The translations under genes were made by a program, and so were the position numbers. A model generated the notes under the pieces. It was not told the DNA's origin, searched no databases, and was given only the letters and a program-made list of their open reading frames with translations. A stretch of DNA of 64,000 bases from Phallus indusiatus (taxonomy: Eukaryota; Basidiomycota; Agaricomycetes; Phallales; Phallaceae): NCBI GenBank assembly GCA_027605045.1, contig JAQFWX010000004.1, forward strand, positions 2,056,683 through 2,120,682, written 5' to 3'. Shown one piece after another: positions 1-12,911 of the stretch (positions are counted from its first letter, which is position 1; each line of letters begins with the position of its first letter).

Positions 1-305
1 GGGGACTTCCTTGTATATTCGGTCGTAGGTGGACTTGTCGACAGTGACGGCGTGTTGGGCCTTGTCCTTGACCTTTCCCTTCGACCATTTCTTCTTCTTT
101 GCTTTTCCACCCCCACTTGATGTTGGCGCTGCCGCTTTCGCTTTGGCCTGAAAAGGTTTTACGTGTCAGCTGCGATTCAACTGCATCTGTCCTAATTGCG
201 ACCCATCCATCCAATCTTCAATACGCAATTTCGTCAAAGATGGATCGAGTGCATAACTCGAAGCTCATAGATCGATGCAATGTAAGAAAAGTGTCGACTC
301 ACCAT
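1..305 (-). CDS. RPS25: 40S ribosomal protein eS25 (partial, 3' end beyond window)
   Basis: This is the amino-terminal half of small-subunit ribosomal protein eS25, which binds near the E site on the head of the 40S subunit. The first coding exon is only the ATG (305-303), followed at once by a gtgagt donor. The intron runs 302-148, and exon 2 starts at 147 and leaves the window at base 1. The translation begins [15 protein letters not shown] and continues with the eS25 hallmark [18 protein letters not shown] and then a DRIYKEVP segment. The Lys/Ala-rich head and the [10 protein letters not shown] block identify the family. It diverges from the PPR-like gene, with 241 bp between the start codons. 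The winged-helix carboxyl half is not visible. Confidence 0.93.
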
Positions 306-546
306 CGATTTTAATGGCCTAGATGACAACGAGAGAGAATAATGAGGCTTGGAGAGAGTTGGCGTCTAATTCCTATCCATCCTTTAGGCGCCACACATTT
401 GCTTCCGCTCGCTTTTCCTGCGGAACAACAGCTTCCAGTTCGAACCTTGTCATATGGTGAAGTAAGAAAATATTTCACAGCGAGTTTACCTCTCTTTTCG
501 ATTCTTGAGATTTTAAGCTGAGAAAAAATTTTAGGATGACTTGTTG

Positions 547-2593
547 ATGCTCAAAACTGGTACTGGAATTCTACATATTCGTACCAGAGATTATCCTACA
601 TTCATACGGAACTCAACATGCTCGATATCCTGTCGCTTTTCAGCTTATACAGCAATTTATTCGAATCCCGCTCGTGCACCGATAGGTCGCCCTGTAAAAC
701 AAAATACCTCAAGACCTCCGCGGTGGAAAAATTCCGTCCTTGACAATTTGGATGCGTCAAATAGGAAGGCCCAAAGCGTACCAGCGGTGCCACACGATCC
801 AAAACTGTCTAATTTATTACAAAAAGTTGTCCCTGATAAATCTTCTGATCCGGATCCATTTTCTCCACTTCCTGTTCGTCCAGACCTCAAGCATGAACAT
901 ACCCCCAACGCCAGTTGCAGCGACTTAATCGAGGAAGCACTTATGGATGACCTCTCTGAGATACCGGACGTACCTGATGTACAAATTAATGAGCCCCGAA
1001 TACAAGATATCTCAGACGAGCGTAGTTATTTACTTCAAAAGATACGGGATAATATCACCTTTGAAGACTCATGGAAGGCCTATTCCCGTTTGCTCCACTT
1101 GCAAAAGTCATACGGAAACGACCTGCCAATTACACCCTTCATCCCCATCATTACCTCCATTTTCTGTCTAGTCAGCTAGCAAAAGTACAAGCTGCTGGAC
1201 GTCGACATTTCTTCCGATTTCTTTCCGTCTTAACCTCTTTGCGTACAAGTGGAGGGACAATCTTTGATTGGGAATGGAATTCGCTTATCCACTGTTCTGC
1301 AAAAGCTATAGGAAGACAACTGTTGAAGATTATCGAATAGCTCTTGGTATTTTCAAGGACATGCTTAACTCTGCTTCCGTTCTCGAGAAAGAGTTACGAC
1401 ATAGTACAGGAATAGGCAGCGAGGATCCTCTGCCTGATGAATTAGAGAAAACTATTGCTCGTCCCGACGCTGTTACGTACGCTACTCTACTCGGTATAGC
1501 CTCACGAACAGGAAATTCTAACGCCGTCCAACACGCTCAATCGATGCTTATTGCGTCCGGACAACCTTGGATACCAAGAGCACACAGTGCTATGTTGCCA
1601 TACTATATGTCAACAAATCAACTGGATGCAATTCCTCGTGTCGTGGCTGCTTCTTTCCCGGAAGATACGTCGATAATCCTCATCACTCAAGTCATTTGGG
1701 CATACGCGCATAAAGGACGCATGCGCATTGCAATGCAGATATATGACTTTCTGCGCGGCAACATACCGCCAGAGGATAAGCTGACTGCTGACGAGCCTTC
1801 TCAGGGAAGTTTTGGCTTGGAATGGAGGAAGACATTTAGCTCTGACGAGACGGAGGGCAATCCTATTCTATCTCTTCCTGGGTTTATTGATCACGCGACC
1901 ATGCCACCTAATGGGATAACGTATTGCACGCTAATCCAAGCGCTGTGCTATCACGGCGAACTGATAGGTGCCATCACAGTCTTCAGAGACATGCTTTCCA
2001 CCATCCGAACCAGCGACAGGCCAGCGCATATTCGAGAGTTTTATAAGCCTAGACCGAGTATTTATCGCGCCTTCTTTCTTGGTTTCGCAAGGCACGCGGG
2101 GGGCAATGGGATTAGAAAACCTCTGAGCCAATCTCTAATGACTAGGGATTATGAGATGGATCAAATACCCCTCCCCGAATTTGCCGCACGTTTGACTACC
2201 ACTCCGCGTGACCCCGCAACAATGCCACCTCTCAAAAACTTCACGATAGATTCTCCGTGGACTTTGGAAAACCTTGAGATCATCTTCGAGAGTTTTCTCG
2301 AAATGGATTGGGACGCTTGCAATGCCGAAGAAGAGAAAGCTCCAACTCTGAAACTGAGTGATCGAACGATTTATTGGATCATGGTTTCGTTCGCCAAAAC
2401 CACAAATAACGACTGGTACAAGATGTATACCGTCTGGACTCGATTGGATAAACATATGGATTTCAGCCGGTATACACTCAGTAAGCGACTACGGGACATG
2501 CGAGATTATCTGGTTGGAAGATTCGGGCATGTGAATGCGGCTGAGAAAAACGTGGCGGACGAGAGGGACAGCAGCCCCAACAGTGACACCTAG
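547..2593 (+). CDS. PPR-like mitochondrial protein, reading frame broken twice
   Basis: This is a helical-repeat protein resembling fungal mitochondrial pentatricopeptide-repeat (PPR) proteins that act in organellar RNA metabolism. The first ATG (547) opens a basic, Ser/Arg-rich leader typical of a mitochondrial presequence. PPR-like helices include DAVTYATLLGIASRTGN and NGITYCTLIQALCYHGEL. The frame changes twice with no stop-free single reading: near 1135-1137 (a CCC run) and near 1310-1312 (a GG run). In both places one missing base explains the shift, and the peptide in between (about 1138-1310; FFRFLSVLTSLRTSGG) looks coding. A 65-bp intron (gtcata to tctag) could mask the first break but would remove well-formed sequence. 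This is either an assembly error or an early pseudogene. The stop is at 2591-2593. Confidence 0.7.
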
Positions 2594-2768
2594 TTTTCCC
2601 CGTCCATCAAGGTCAAATCATGTAAGCTAGTAAATAATAGTGCAGTAATATTTCCTTGCACGTTCCAAAAGTACATTTCACGAATACATACAAATTTGCT
2701 AACAACCACAACAAGAAAAGACCCAATTTGTCCATGCTATGTATATTTATTTACCTCAAGTCCTCAAT

Positions 2769-3649
<881 letters not shown>

Positions 3650-3888
3650 TAATGCCTAAAACCCTCGGAATGCTGATATACGCCTATCGCAGTTCAACGT
3701 TCAACTCCTGCACCTACGATTTCAGCCAGAGTCAGTGACTGACAGGCTATAGTGACCTAGTGACCAGCAGGGGTGACTAATTTCTTGATGCAGTGTTCAA
3801 CGTGTATTCAACGTGGTAGAAAAACATGTACTATAATTGTTTGTGTATGTATTACAATAATGGAGAAATAACTTAATGCAAAAAAGTC

Positions 3889-6800
3889 CTAGTCCTCAAA
3901 TCTTTTCTGTTTCTGGACACTAGCTATCAAAGAACTCGGCATCCGAGTCCGACTCGTCATACTCGCCTCATCATGCTCCTTGCGACTATCGTTCTTGGCT
4001 TGCTTATGACTCGAATTCCGTGAAGAGCCGCTTTGGTCCTTCTCTCCTTTACGAGAGAATCCTCCCCGGCCTCCAGCACCCCGTGTCTGTGATTCTTGAC
4101 TAGCCCACGCCTTCAATCGTAGTTTCTCTTGACTAGATGCGTTGGTAATCTATCGAAAAATCACAAAGTTAGGCGAGAAGAAGAACAAGGGAATCAGAGA
4201 ACACACCATGAAATTACTGTCAAATCGAAGCGCATTCGAGCTTGTACTTTGACTATGAGATTTTCCTTGCAACACCCCTGTTCAACTTGAATGTCAAAGT
4301 CATCGGACGACTGCAATTCGTCTGCGTCGACCCAGGTCACGTCTTCAAGATCTGGTCTTGTTGGTTCATTCTCCTGCGAGATTACATTACTACATGTAGG
4401 GGATCTCCTGGAGGAAGAACAACTCACGTCGTCTTGCATTGCGCGTTCACGCAGCTCCTCTCGTAATGTTGAAGCGTCAACGATGTCCTCACTTCCGGCT
4501 TCTTCTTCTTCTTCTGACACGCTTTCCTGATGATCATTATCAGAGGGTTGTTCTGCTGGAACATCGGGTTGATGGTTTTCATCCTCTAGCAAAGGTTGCT
4601 GGTAAGCTTCATAGAACGCTCGGGTCTCCGGATTTTGCGCTATTTTCATCGGTATCAGCTTGATAATCGAAACATGAACTTGCGCTTACCACATGCTTCC
4701 AAAGTATCACCTTCAATACGACGCTTCTTCGGGAAGTTCTTGCGGGGACGATATCCATCTTCATCTTCACTTTCACTGTCTTCGAATCCTAAACCCATGT
4801 TTTTTCGCTTTACTCGCAGTTTACCCTCTATCGCATCTTGATGAAGCTTTAACAGAGCTGCTTCGTCTTGCGCTTCGAATTCCCTAAGTTTCGATTAGCT
4901 GTCTTCAAAGAGACTACCAAACAAGATTATTTTTACTTGTGTTTCTCGAGAACCGCTGCCGCCGCCAAAGTTTTATCATCCAGCGTGGCGTCGTCCACCA
5001 AACCTTCAACGATAGCATCTTGATCCTCGTCTTCTTCCTCGTCATCGTCCTGCTTTTTGTTCATCCCCCCAAAACCTACATAAAATTCATCGTCCGACTC
5101 CTGTGCTTCCCCCTCGATGAACTCTGATCTAATCTTTTTTGCAACCCTTTTTTGGGACTTGTTGATGCTGGCATCCTTCAAAACCGTGAAGGCGTTGCGC
5201 ACATCGGGTGCACTCGGCGAAAGAGATACTTCTCGGTCTCGAGGACGTTCTTTGCGAAGTCTGGTTAATTTTACTTGGGGAGATTCTTCATATACCATGG
5301 TAGTATCCTCAGAATCGTCTATCTGTGTGAGGGACATTGTTGCCAATGGCTGACGGATAACAGGAGAAATGTCCGCCTTCGGAGAGGCTATAAAGGATCC
5401 AAAATACGGTGTCTTCGAAAGACTGAAAAGGAACATTCAGTCGTGGAACCATCTCACAAGCGTTCATACGCTCACCTTAAACCACTCCTTTGGGCATCGA
5501 GTTTAGCCTGTTTTGCTTCGTCCAACTTGAACTCCTGATCTTTATTGAACATATTGTCAACTTCACGCCTTTGTGAATCCGAAATTTGGACCGAAGGTAA
5601 AAGAGTGTTCGGTTGCGTAAACTCAAATTCTCCATCATCGACCTTTGAAGGCAACCCCCCAAACTATATACAACTTTATTTGAATATCACATTTTAAATA
5701 ACCATCATTTACGTACCTTGCTTTCCTCCCCTAGTAATTTCTGTTTGGTCGTTGTCCCGCTTAGTGAAAAGAGTTGGGAGAATCCCCTTTGCAGGAGAGG
5801 AGATGGTGATGGGTCTTCGGCTGATGGGTCCTCTTTGTCTGTCAGGAGCTGAGAAAAGTTCGCTGGAGACACTAGCGTGGAACCTTCGAAAAGTTCAGTA
5901 GAAGAAACTGAGTGGTCTGCTGCTGGGTCGGAAGGACTGGAATGAACAGATGTAAGCGTATTCTCTTTGTCCTCTTCATGCAACACTTGCAGGACACGGC
6001 TATGATTTCCACTTCTGGCAGCAGGAGACGCCCTTTGTAGGTTTTCACCAAGATGCATGCGGGACATTGGTCTGATTGTACTCGACTCGAAAGTCGGGGG
6101 AAAGACATTCTCGTCGTTTGTATCATACTCATCAATATTTTCTTTGTTTTCGTCTCCGTCTTCGTGATAATCAGGTGAACCTGAATTATCCGCGTAGCTA
6201 CTATCGGGCGCGAGAATGACTGGTTTTGCCATGTCGTTCTCGTCATCAGAATCGACTATGGCGCGTGGTCGCACTTTACGAGGCATTGGTCTTTGATTTT
6301 CTTTGTCTTCATCTTCATCTTCATCCTCGTTCTCTTCGCCAGAAATCTCCTCGTCGTAAACGTTTTCATTTCCTTCCGCGACTTCATCCATAGCCTCGTA
6401 GCGCGTATCATTCTCGTCTTCCGAATAGGTTTCAGGCTCAACGTTCCGACTCTGCATCTCGTGTTCGTCGTTTTCATTAACTTGCCCTAGTCCTTTTTCT
6501 AGCCAAGATTCTATGGAGCTTTCCGATGCTTTCGCAGGTTTGAGTGATCCCCCTTGTTTTACCCATTGTTGTTTTTTCTTATCTCCAAGCTCAATGCTTT
6601 GCGTTTCCGCTCGTTGTAGGAGAATATTGTTCAATGATTCATGAGACATAGCGCTTGGACGATTAGACTTGGTCATTGAAAGTCTGTTTGCACCAAAGAG
6701 CGGTCTGGCGGCGTGTTCCATATTTTTGTTTGACGTTTGCTTGTCCTGATTATTCCGCTTGGGCCATGATTCGACTTGTTTTTTAGCAGCGTTTTCTCCG

Positions 6801-8232
6801 GATAATTTAGACATTTTCCGAGGTGTAATGAGCTCCTCGACTTCGAGGTCGTCATCCGAACTGGTTGAAGCCGCAAGTTTCGACCTGAGTGCAAGAAGTT
6901 TCCGCTCCTTCAACTCTTTCATCCGAAAACTTTCAGTCAATTTTGCGCTATGCTTAGCATTCTCACTTTCGAGGATCGATTCCGCCGTCGGTAGCTCAAC
7001 GTCACTGCTTTGTTCCGAGTCGGGATCTTCATTGAGTTGCTTCTTCGTTGAATGGCGGATTGGACAAGGTGACATTTCTTTTTTTGGTGTTGACTTTTCA
7101 GAATGCACGAAACTGTTCGGACTGGAAAATGTTTTTATAGAGTCCGAATTCTGCGTTTTTACATTATTGGGTCTGGTGTATAAAGACTCGTTAGTATATG
7201 CTTAATCTTAATAAGGTGATTTTTACGACTTTAATTTTGCAAGATAATGCTGCAATGTTCGAGTGGGTCGTTGATTGTCTCGCTTTATTTCCACAGGACG
7301 TTCTTTCCAGTCGAGGTGAGTATATCGAACATATTGACACCAGAAATTTAGTCACCTGCTAAGAGCCTGGCTGATTCTTTCCGGATCTCGATGAATTCCT
7401 TTTTTGAGGTCTTTTCGATAAAGTTTCAGCAACGACAGTTATAGAACCACGATAAAATTACCTTTTTAGATCTTTGCTTTGATTTCCCTTTTCGTTTTCC
7501 TTTGGACGTCTTACCGACATCCTCCTGCTCTCCGATGGAGTGACTCGCGTTTTCCTCCCCTGCTGAGGAGTTTGCATCCAAAGATCCGGTACGAAACATA
7601 TCAGAGACAAAAGCCGTCTCCTCTGCGCTTTCTGGAAGCATGTTTGGGGTTGGTGAGGAATGGCCGCCGACGTGATCATCAAAGGTATCCTGGGTAGTTT
7701 GGGCATCTCGGTCTGTGGTTTCTTCACAATGTAAAAGCGAATTTTGAGAAAGACCGAGTGGGGAAAGTGATCCATCGAATATACTGGTGTTGGCATAGAT
7801 ATTCAAGTTGGCGTGGTTGTCATCCATGGATGATTCGGACGGTGCGCTAATAACCAGGGAAGACGGGATTGTGAATTCGCTATCAAATTTATCATCGATC
7901 TCCTTCAATTGCTGCTTCCATTTGAAACCGGATTCGTGTCTCGCTGAAGTTGATGAATCCTCGCTTTCAGGAATGACCATCCTCTCCGTACTTGGCGGAG
8001 CAGTGCGAAGAGTATGAGCGCGGCCTTCATATTTGTACCCCGTGTCGTTATCATTATCCTCGTTCGACTTTTGTTTTCCATATGTTCTACTGACGCGTAG
8101 ACTCCGCTGTGGTAGGGAAGATACGTGCGTCGTAAATGTTGGAGCATCATTGTCAGTGTCTTCGGGTCTATACGGGGACGTAGAAATGACAGACTCTTCG
8201 ATTATTGAATCGGCATGCTCGAGGGGTGCCAT
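3889..8232 (-). CDS. MRC1: Mrc1/claspin replication-checkpoint mediator
   Basis: This is the Mrc1/claspin homologue, a replisome-bound mediator that couples fork progression to activation of the Rad53/Chk1-type checkpoint kinase in the nucleus. There are nine phase-consistent exons: 8232-7462, 7410-7356, 7302-7227, 7172-5717, 5663-5476, 5422-4937, 4883-4690, 4639-4218 and 4149-3889, about 1,300 residues. Exons 2-3 join into KESARLLAERPVEIKRDNQR, matching the fungal Mrc1 segment that precedes RTL.H(Y/F)L. The MRC1-like domain is visible as KKIRSEFIEGEAQESDDEF, a glycine turn and an acidic stretch, then DDKTLAAAAVLEKHK. The protein is very acidic and rich in SQ/TQ and DE runs, as expected for this family. 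A 54-bp in-frame segment in exon 8 could be another intron. It diverges from uL3. Confidence 0.88.
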
Positions 8233-8379
8233 TGTAAAGATAGTCAGTCCGACGCGTTTGGCTACGCGTGCTTTGACGTGGAATGTCAGCGCCTATGGTG
8301 TGACGACGCGAGATATCCTTTAAGTCACCAGCCTATTACATAAGCTGAACTGGACATGGCGCCGAGCATTCGGGCAGCT

Positions 8380-8434
8380 ATACATTTCTCTCCTCTTTTC
8401 TTCATCAAGTCCTTCCTCCACCAACCGTCCAAAA
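8380..8434 (+). promoter_or_regulatory. Pyrimidine-rich 5' leader of uL3
   Basis: A C/T-rich tract (tttctctcctcttttcttc and following bases) ends just before the uL3 ATG. Such pyrimidine tracts are common around transcription starts of strongly expressed fungal ribosomal protein genes. The 202-bp gap to the Mrc1 start must serve both divergent genes. The exact start site is inferred. Confidence 0.45.
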
Positions 8435-9918
8435 ATGAGGTATGTTCATGCTGTCCAATAAATAGAAGTAAATTTACTCACAATCTCGTAGTCATCGTAA
8501 GGTAAGAAACTTTTTTCTGTAAATTTGCCAATTCATCCTGGTTGGTTGTAGTATGAAGCCCCCCGTCATGGATCCCTTGGATTCCTTCCGAGAAAACGGT
8601 CGGCTCGTCATAGGGGAAAAGTGAAGTCTTTCCCTAAGGTAAGTAATATGATTATTCCTGCGAGCATTATGACAACATCGTTCAGGATGACCCCAAAAAA
8701 CCAGTACACCTGACCGCCTTCATGGGATACAAAGCCGGTATGACACACGTAGTACGTGACCTAGACCGACCCGGATCGAGTAAGTTGGAGCTTTATCATA
8801 AGAAACGATCTTTCTAATGATTATCTTTTTCCAAAAAGAAATGCATAAACGAGAGGTTGTTGAGGCGGTTACCGTCGTCGAAACACCTCCAATGGTCATT
8901 GTTGGTGTTGTTGGTTATGTCGAAACACCTCGTGGTTTGCGCACATTAACCACCGTTTGGGCTTCTCATCTTTCGGATGAATTGAAGCGTCGCTTCTACA
9001 AGAACTGGTACCGCTCGAAAAAGAAGGCCTTTACACGTTACGCCATGAAACACGCTGAAGATGGTGGAAAGTCGATTGCACGTGAATTAGAACGCATCCG
9101 CAAATACTGCACGGTTGTTCGTGTTCTTGCGCACACCCAAATCCGCAAGACAGGTCTCAAGCAAAAGAAAGCGCACTTGATGGAAATCCAAGTCAATGGT
9201 GGTTCCATTGCTGACAAGGTCGAATACGCCCACGGTCTTTTCGAGAAGACCGTTGAAATCAGCTCTATCTTTGAACAAGACGAGTGCATTGACATTATTG
9301 CCGTCACCAAAGGTCATGGTTTCGAGGGTGTCACTCACCGTTGGGGAACCAAGAAACTCCCTCGTAAGACACACAAAGGTCTTCGTAAGGTTGCGTGTAT
9401 TGGTGCATGGCATCCTAGCAAAGTCATGTTCAGCGTTGCCCGTGCCGGTCAAAGTATGTTTTTCTTTCAATTTAAGTCTATACAGTCTTCTTTAACTTGA
9501 CACCCTCTACTAGATGGTTATCATCACCGAACAGAGATGAACAAGAAGATCTATCGTGTCGGTTCAGGATCAGATGACGGAAATGCTTCCACTGAAACCG
9601 ATATTACGAAGAAGACCATTACACCAATGGGTGGTTTCCCGCATTACGGCATTGTCAGGAACGATTTCCTATTACTAAAAGGCTCAATACCCGGTACCAA
9701 GAAGCGTGTTGTTACCCTCCGGAAGAGCCTTATGGTCCACACTAGTCGAAGAGATCTCGAGAAAGTGGATCTCAAATTCATCGATACAGCCTCAAAATTC
9801 GGCGTGAGTTTTCAGATCTTCCTTCTTCGCAACTTTATTGAATTTCCACTAGCACGGTGCTTTCCAAACATTCGAAGAAAAAGCTGCATTCCTTGGTACT
9901 CTCAAAGCCCGAGCATAA
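8435..9918 (+). CDS. RPL3: 60S ribosomal protein uL3
   Basis: Large-subunit ribosomal protein uL3, which reaches the peptidyl-transferase centre. There are seven exons: 8435-8439, 8492-8501, 8552-8638, 8686-8779, 8839-9453, 9514-9803 and 9853-9918, summing to 1,167 nt (388 residues). The first coding exon is 5 nt and the second only 10 nt, together encoding MSHRK. Diagnostic segments are [33 protein letters not shown], the W-finger region [40 protein letters not shown] and a C-terminal [13 protein letters not shown]. Codon usage is more uniform than in neighbours, as in other highly expressed genes. The 3' end converges on the L2HGDH gene with 100 bp between the stops. Confidence 0.97.
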
Positions 9919-10018
9919 TATGCGTGATTCTCTATCATGTATGCACTTTATGGTACCAGTTTATGCAGTAAACATATACATTATACTACGTAGCTCTCAA
10001 ATGCAGATATGTCAAATA

Positions 10019-11612
10019 TCATCGAGTGATATCATTGTGCCTCAAACGATCAGTTACAGCCTCCGCTATGGCCAGTGATGCGGTTAAGCCGGGACTTTCG
10101 ATGCCCAAAAGAGTGATAATAGGTGCATTTCCTAGGCCTCCAAACGAAATGCTGTCGTCCATGCGAATCTGGAAATCGCAGAATCCACCTGATGGCGGTA
10201 CTAGCTTCGGTCGAATCCCAACATAATCAGGCTGCAAGCCAGAAAGTGAGACGTTTGGTAAGTACATCGTGATGGCGCGATGCATTTCTTTGATATGCTG
10301 TTCCTGCCCATCGGGTTGGAGATAGTGTTTCCAAAAATCTATAGCCTCCTCTTCTGTTTCAAAATCTCCGTCCGACTTGCTAGAACGCGGAGGTGTTAAC
10401 CATTCTATGTCTGGACCAAAGCGGACATTGTTGCTCATATCTACAGTCAAATGAGTACCGAGAGACTGGAAGTTGGAAGGATCAGAGCTGCCAGCGGTAT
10501 TCCTTGTTAATTCAGGTACAGGGTATATTAATTGTGACGCCGCAGATACACCAGGACCACGATATGAAACATATGAGCCTCGCGCATAGTACATCGGTAT
10601 GGCACGTTCACGTGGAAGAAGGGAATTTAGTATCAGATTCGCATTGAGACCAGAAGCGTCAATCAAAACTTTAGCCAAGAGAGCATCCGTTCTGGATTCC
10701 TCCATGACGCCATGTTGCGAGGTGAGTGTTTGGACTACCCAGCCACCGAAAGGCAATCTACTGTCTTTGCTCGGGTCGACTCTCACAACGCGAGTGGAAT
10801 AAACTATTGAGCCTGCTTCGGAGTCAGATATCTCTTTCTCAAAGCTTTCCATCAAGGCATGTGAGTCTACGATTCCGGTTTCGGGACTATAAAGAGCTGA
10901 TTCTATATTTGGGGAAAGGTCCGGTTGCATTTCTCGGGCTCGAGAACCATGAATGAGCTCCAATGGGGGCCTGGTTTCGGAGGGAAGCAGATCGATTTGC
11001 GACATAATCTTTTCAAGATAAGACTTCTGACCTACGCCCGCGACGATAAGTTTACCAATTTTTTTGTGGGGAATATTATGATTCTGACAGCGCGCATAAA
11101 GTAGTTGACGGCCTTTTATGCACCACGCTGCCTTGAGAGAATTTGGTGGGTAGTAGATGCCTATATCGAAGATGAATCGCCCTCCCATGTCAATTATCTC
11201 AAAAGAATCACGTACCTGCATGAATTACTTCAGAATTCCTCGAGCTGTTTGATATGATATGAGGACAGCTGCCGCGGTCAGGGCGTACATTATAAACATA
11301 CCTAGTTTCCTCCCCAACAGAGGCATTCCGCTCGACAACATACGTTGACTTCTTTGGGTATAATTTACACAGGCGTTCCGCTATAGCCAGACCAATAACT
11401 CCTGTGTTTGCTTGTTGAGCTTCTTGGTGTCAATAACATGGGAAGGAGGAGTCAGTACCTCCTCCAACAATTAGAAAGTCGACTGAGCCCTCTGGATTCT
11501 AAATTAATGCTGTCAACCTCTATGTTTTCAAAATTTAGATAAGATTGATGAGCACTTTGAATTTGAAGCGATTGGAGCCATTTAAGGCTGCAGTCAAGCC
11601 TCTAATTAGCAT
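10019..11612 (-). CDS. L-2-hydroxyglutarate dehydrogenase, mitochondrial
   Basis: This is an FAD-dependent oxidoreductase that oxidises L-2-hydroxyglutarate to 2-oxoglutarate (metabolite repair). The start at 11612 opens MLIRGLTAALNGSNRFKFK, a plausible mitochondrial presequence, and is the only ATG that splices in phase into NPEGSVDFLIVGGG. The dinucleotide-binding loop is completed across an intron (GGGVIGLAIAERL). The family signature SSRNSEVIHAGIYYPPNSL is also split by introns. The last exon (11160-10019) contains GKLIVAG, SPETGIVD, the NNVRFGPDIEW strand and the C-terminal FAD-contacting GIESPGLTASLAIAE. Three of the introns are about 50-60 bp. The start codon lies only 65 bp from that of the divergent TTC4/Cns1 gene. 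Confidence 0.92.
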
Positions 11613-11677
11613 TACCTTTCAACAACAGTGTGACACGCGGAAGTGTCACGATTGAAGCACTTTTGACAGCATTTGCG
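11613..11677. promoter_or_regulatory. 65-bp bidirectional promoter interval
   Basis: Only 65 bp separate the inferred start codons of the L-2-hydroxyglutarate dehydrogenase gene (minus) and the TTC4/Cns1 gene (plus). Both start codons are the first ATG that gives a family-consistent reading frame. Transcription starts and untranslated leaders of the two genes must overlap or be very short. No TATA-like motif was seen in it. Confidence 0.5.
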
Positions 11678-12911
11678 ATGACAGCAGTAGGTCCACAACC
11701 CGCCCCAGCTAGAGATATCGTAAAAGAACTTGAAAATGTGCCACTCTTCATGCGATCGCTACCTGAAGATGCTGAAGAAGACGTTGCAATCAATGCTTTG
11801 CAGAGCTTGATACACGAGGGAACACCGGATGGTGTGTAAAGCAGCCTAAATACAACCCGGCTATTCGCATGAGTTAATGAATAGGGGTATAGAGATAGCA
11901 GAGAACTTCAAAGAAACCGGCAATGAATACGCGAAAGGAAAACGATGGACCGAGGCCAGAGGCTTTTATACGCAGGGAATAGACGCAAAACCAAGTAATT
12001 CAAAGTTGATGGAGGCTTTGTTGTGCAATCGAGCCGCGTGTAACCTTGAACTACGTAAGGAGCCTTGTCGTTTTCTTTGATCGTTTCATTATAAATCTTT
12101 TCTTCCAGAAAATTATGGATCAGTTTTGCGAGACTGTTCCAGGGCGATTACTTTGAATTCCCAATCCAGCAAAGCACATTATCGCTCCGCTGTGGCCCTT
12201 CTCTCGTTGCGGAGGTATGAAGAATGTATTGATTGCTGTACGAGATGTCTCGACTTTGATCCCGTCAATACGAGTGTAAAATCAGTCTTGGAACGTGCTA
12301 GCTCTGCAAAAAAACTCAAAGAGGAAAAAGAAAAGGAGCAACAAAAACAGAAGGAAGAGGAAGCTTCTCTACGCCTTACGCTTCGAAAGGCTTATAAGGT
12401 AGTAAACTTATACACCACTCTTGTGTTTTAAATGACTATCTTTTTTTTATCACAGCTTCGAAATATCACCATCGTGGAGAATGACGAAGTAGAGACTAGT
12501 CCCAGCCGTCCACATTTTCTGGATGAGGATCGTACAACCCTGGCATTTCCAGTCTTTTTTTTATATCCTCAACATGCCACCTCAGATTTAATATCTGAGT
12601 ATGACGAGACGGTTCCGTTTACAAGTCATCTCATGGAGATGTTCCCCTCGACACGCGAAGAAACCGAAAAGAGACCTACATGGGATCAACAAGGAGAATA
12701 TCTTGCTCAGAACCTAGTTGTATATGCAACCACTCGCCAAAATCGAATTCTCAAAGTGGGGAAGAAAATGAATCTTACGGATGTGTTCAAGGCATCTGAA
12801 GGTGGACATGGGGATGGTTTGGAATTAAAAAATGGTTGTTTGACTTTTGTTGTGCTACCCAAAGGCGACGTCGAACAAAGGTGGATTCAACGCTTTAAAG
12901 AAACTCGATAA
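11678..12911 (+). CDS. CNS1: TPR co-chaperone TTC4/Cns1
   Basis: This is a tetratricopeptide-repeat co-chaperone of Hsp90/Hsp70 (yeast Cns1, human TTC4). There are four exons: 11678-11831, 11893-12054, 12109-12398 and 12456-12911, phase-consistent, 353 residues. The N-terminus has VPLFMRSLPEDAEED. A three-TPR clamp begins at ENFKETGNEYAKGKRW and includes ALLCNRAACNLEL and AHYRSAVALLSLRRYEE. A Lys/Glu coiled coil (KKLKEEKEKEQQKQKEEE) follows. The C-terminal wheel domain has FPVFFLYPQHATSDLI and ends near RWIQRFKETR. The clamp lysine/asparagine pattern fits binding of an EEVD chaperone tail. The start at 11678 is the first ATG in frame. Confidence 0.92.
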
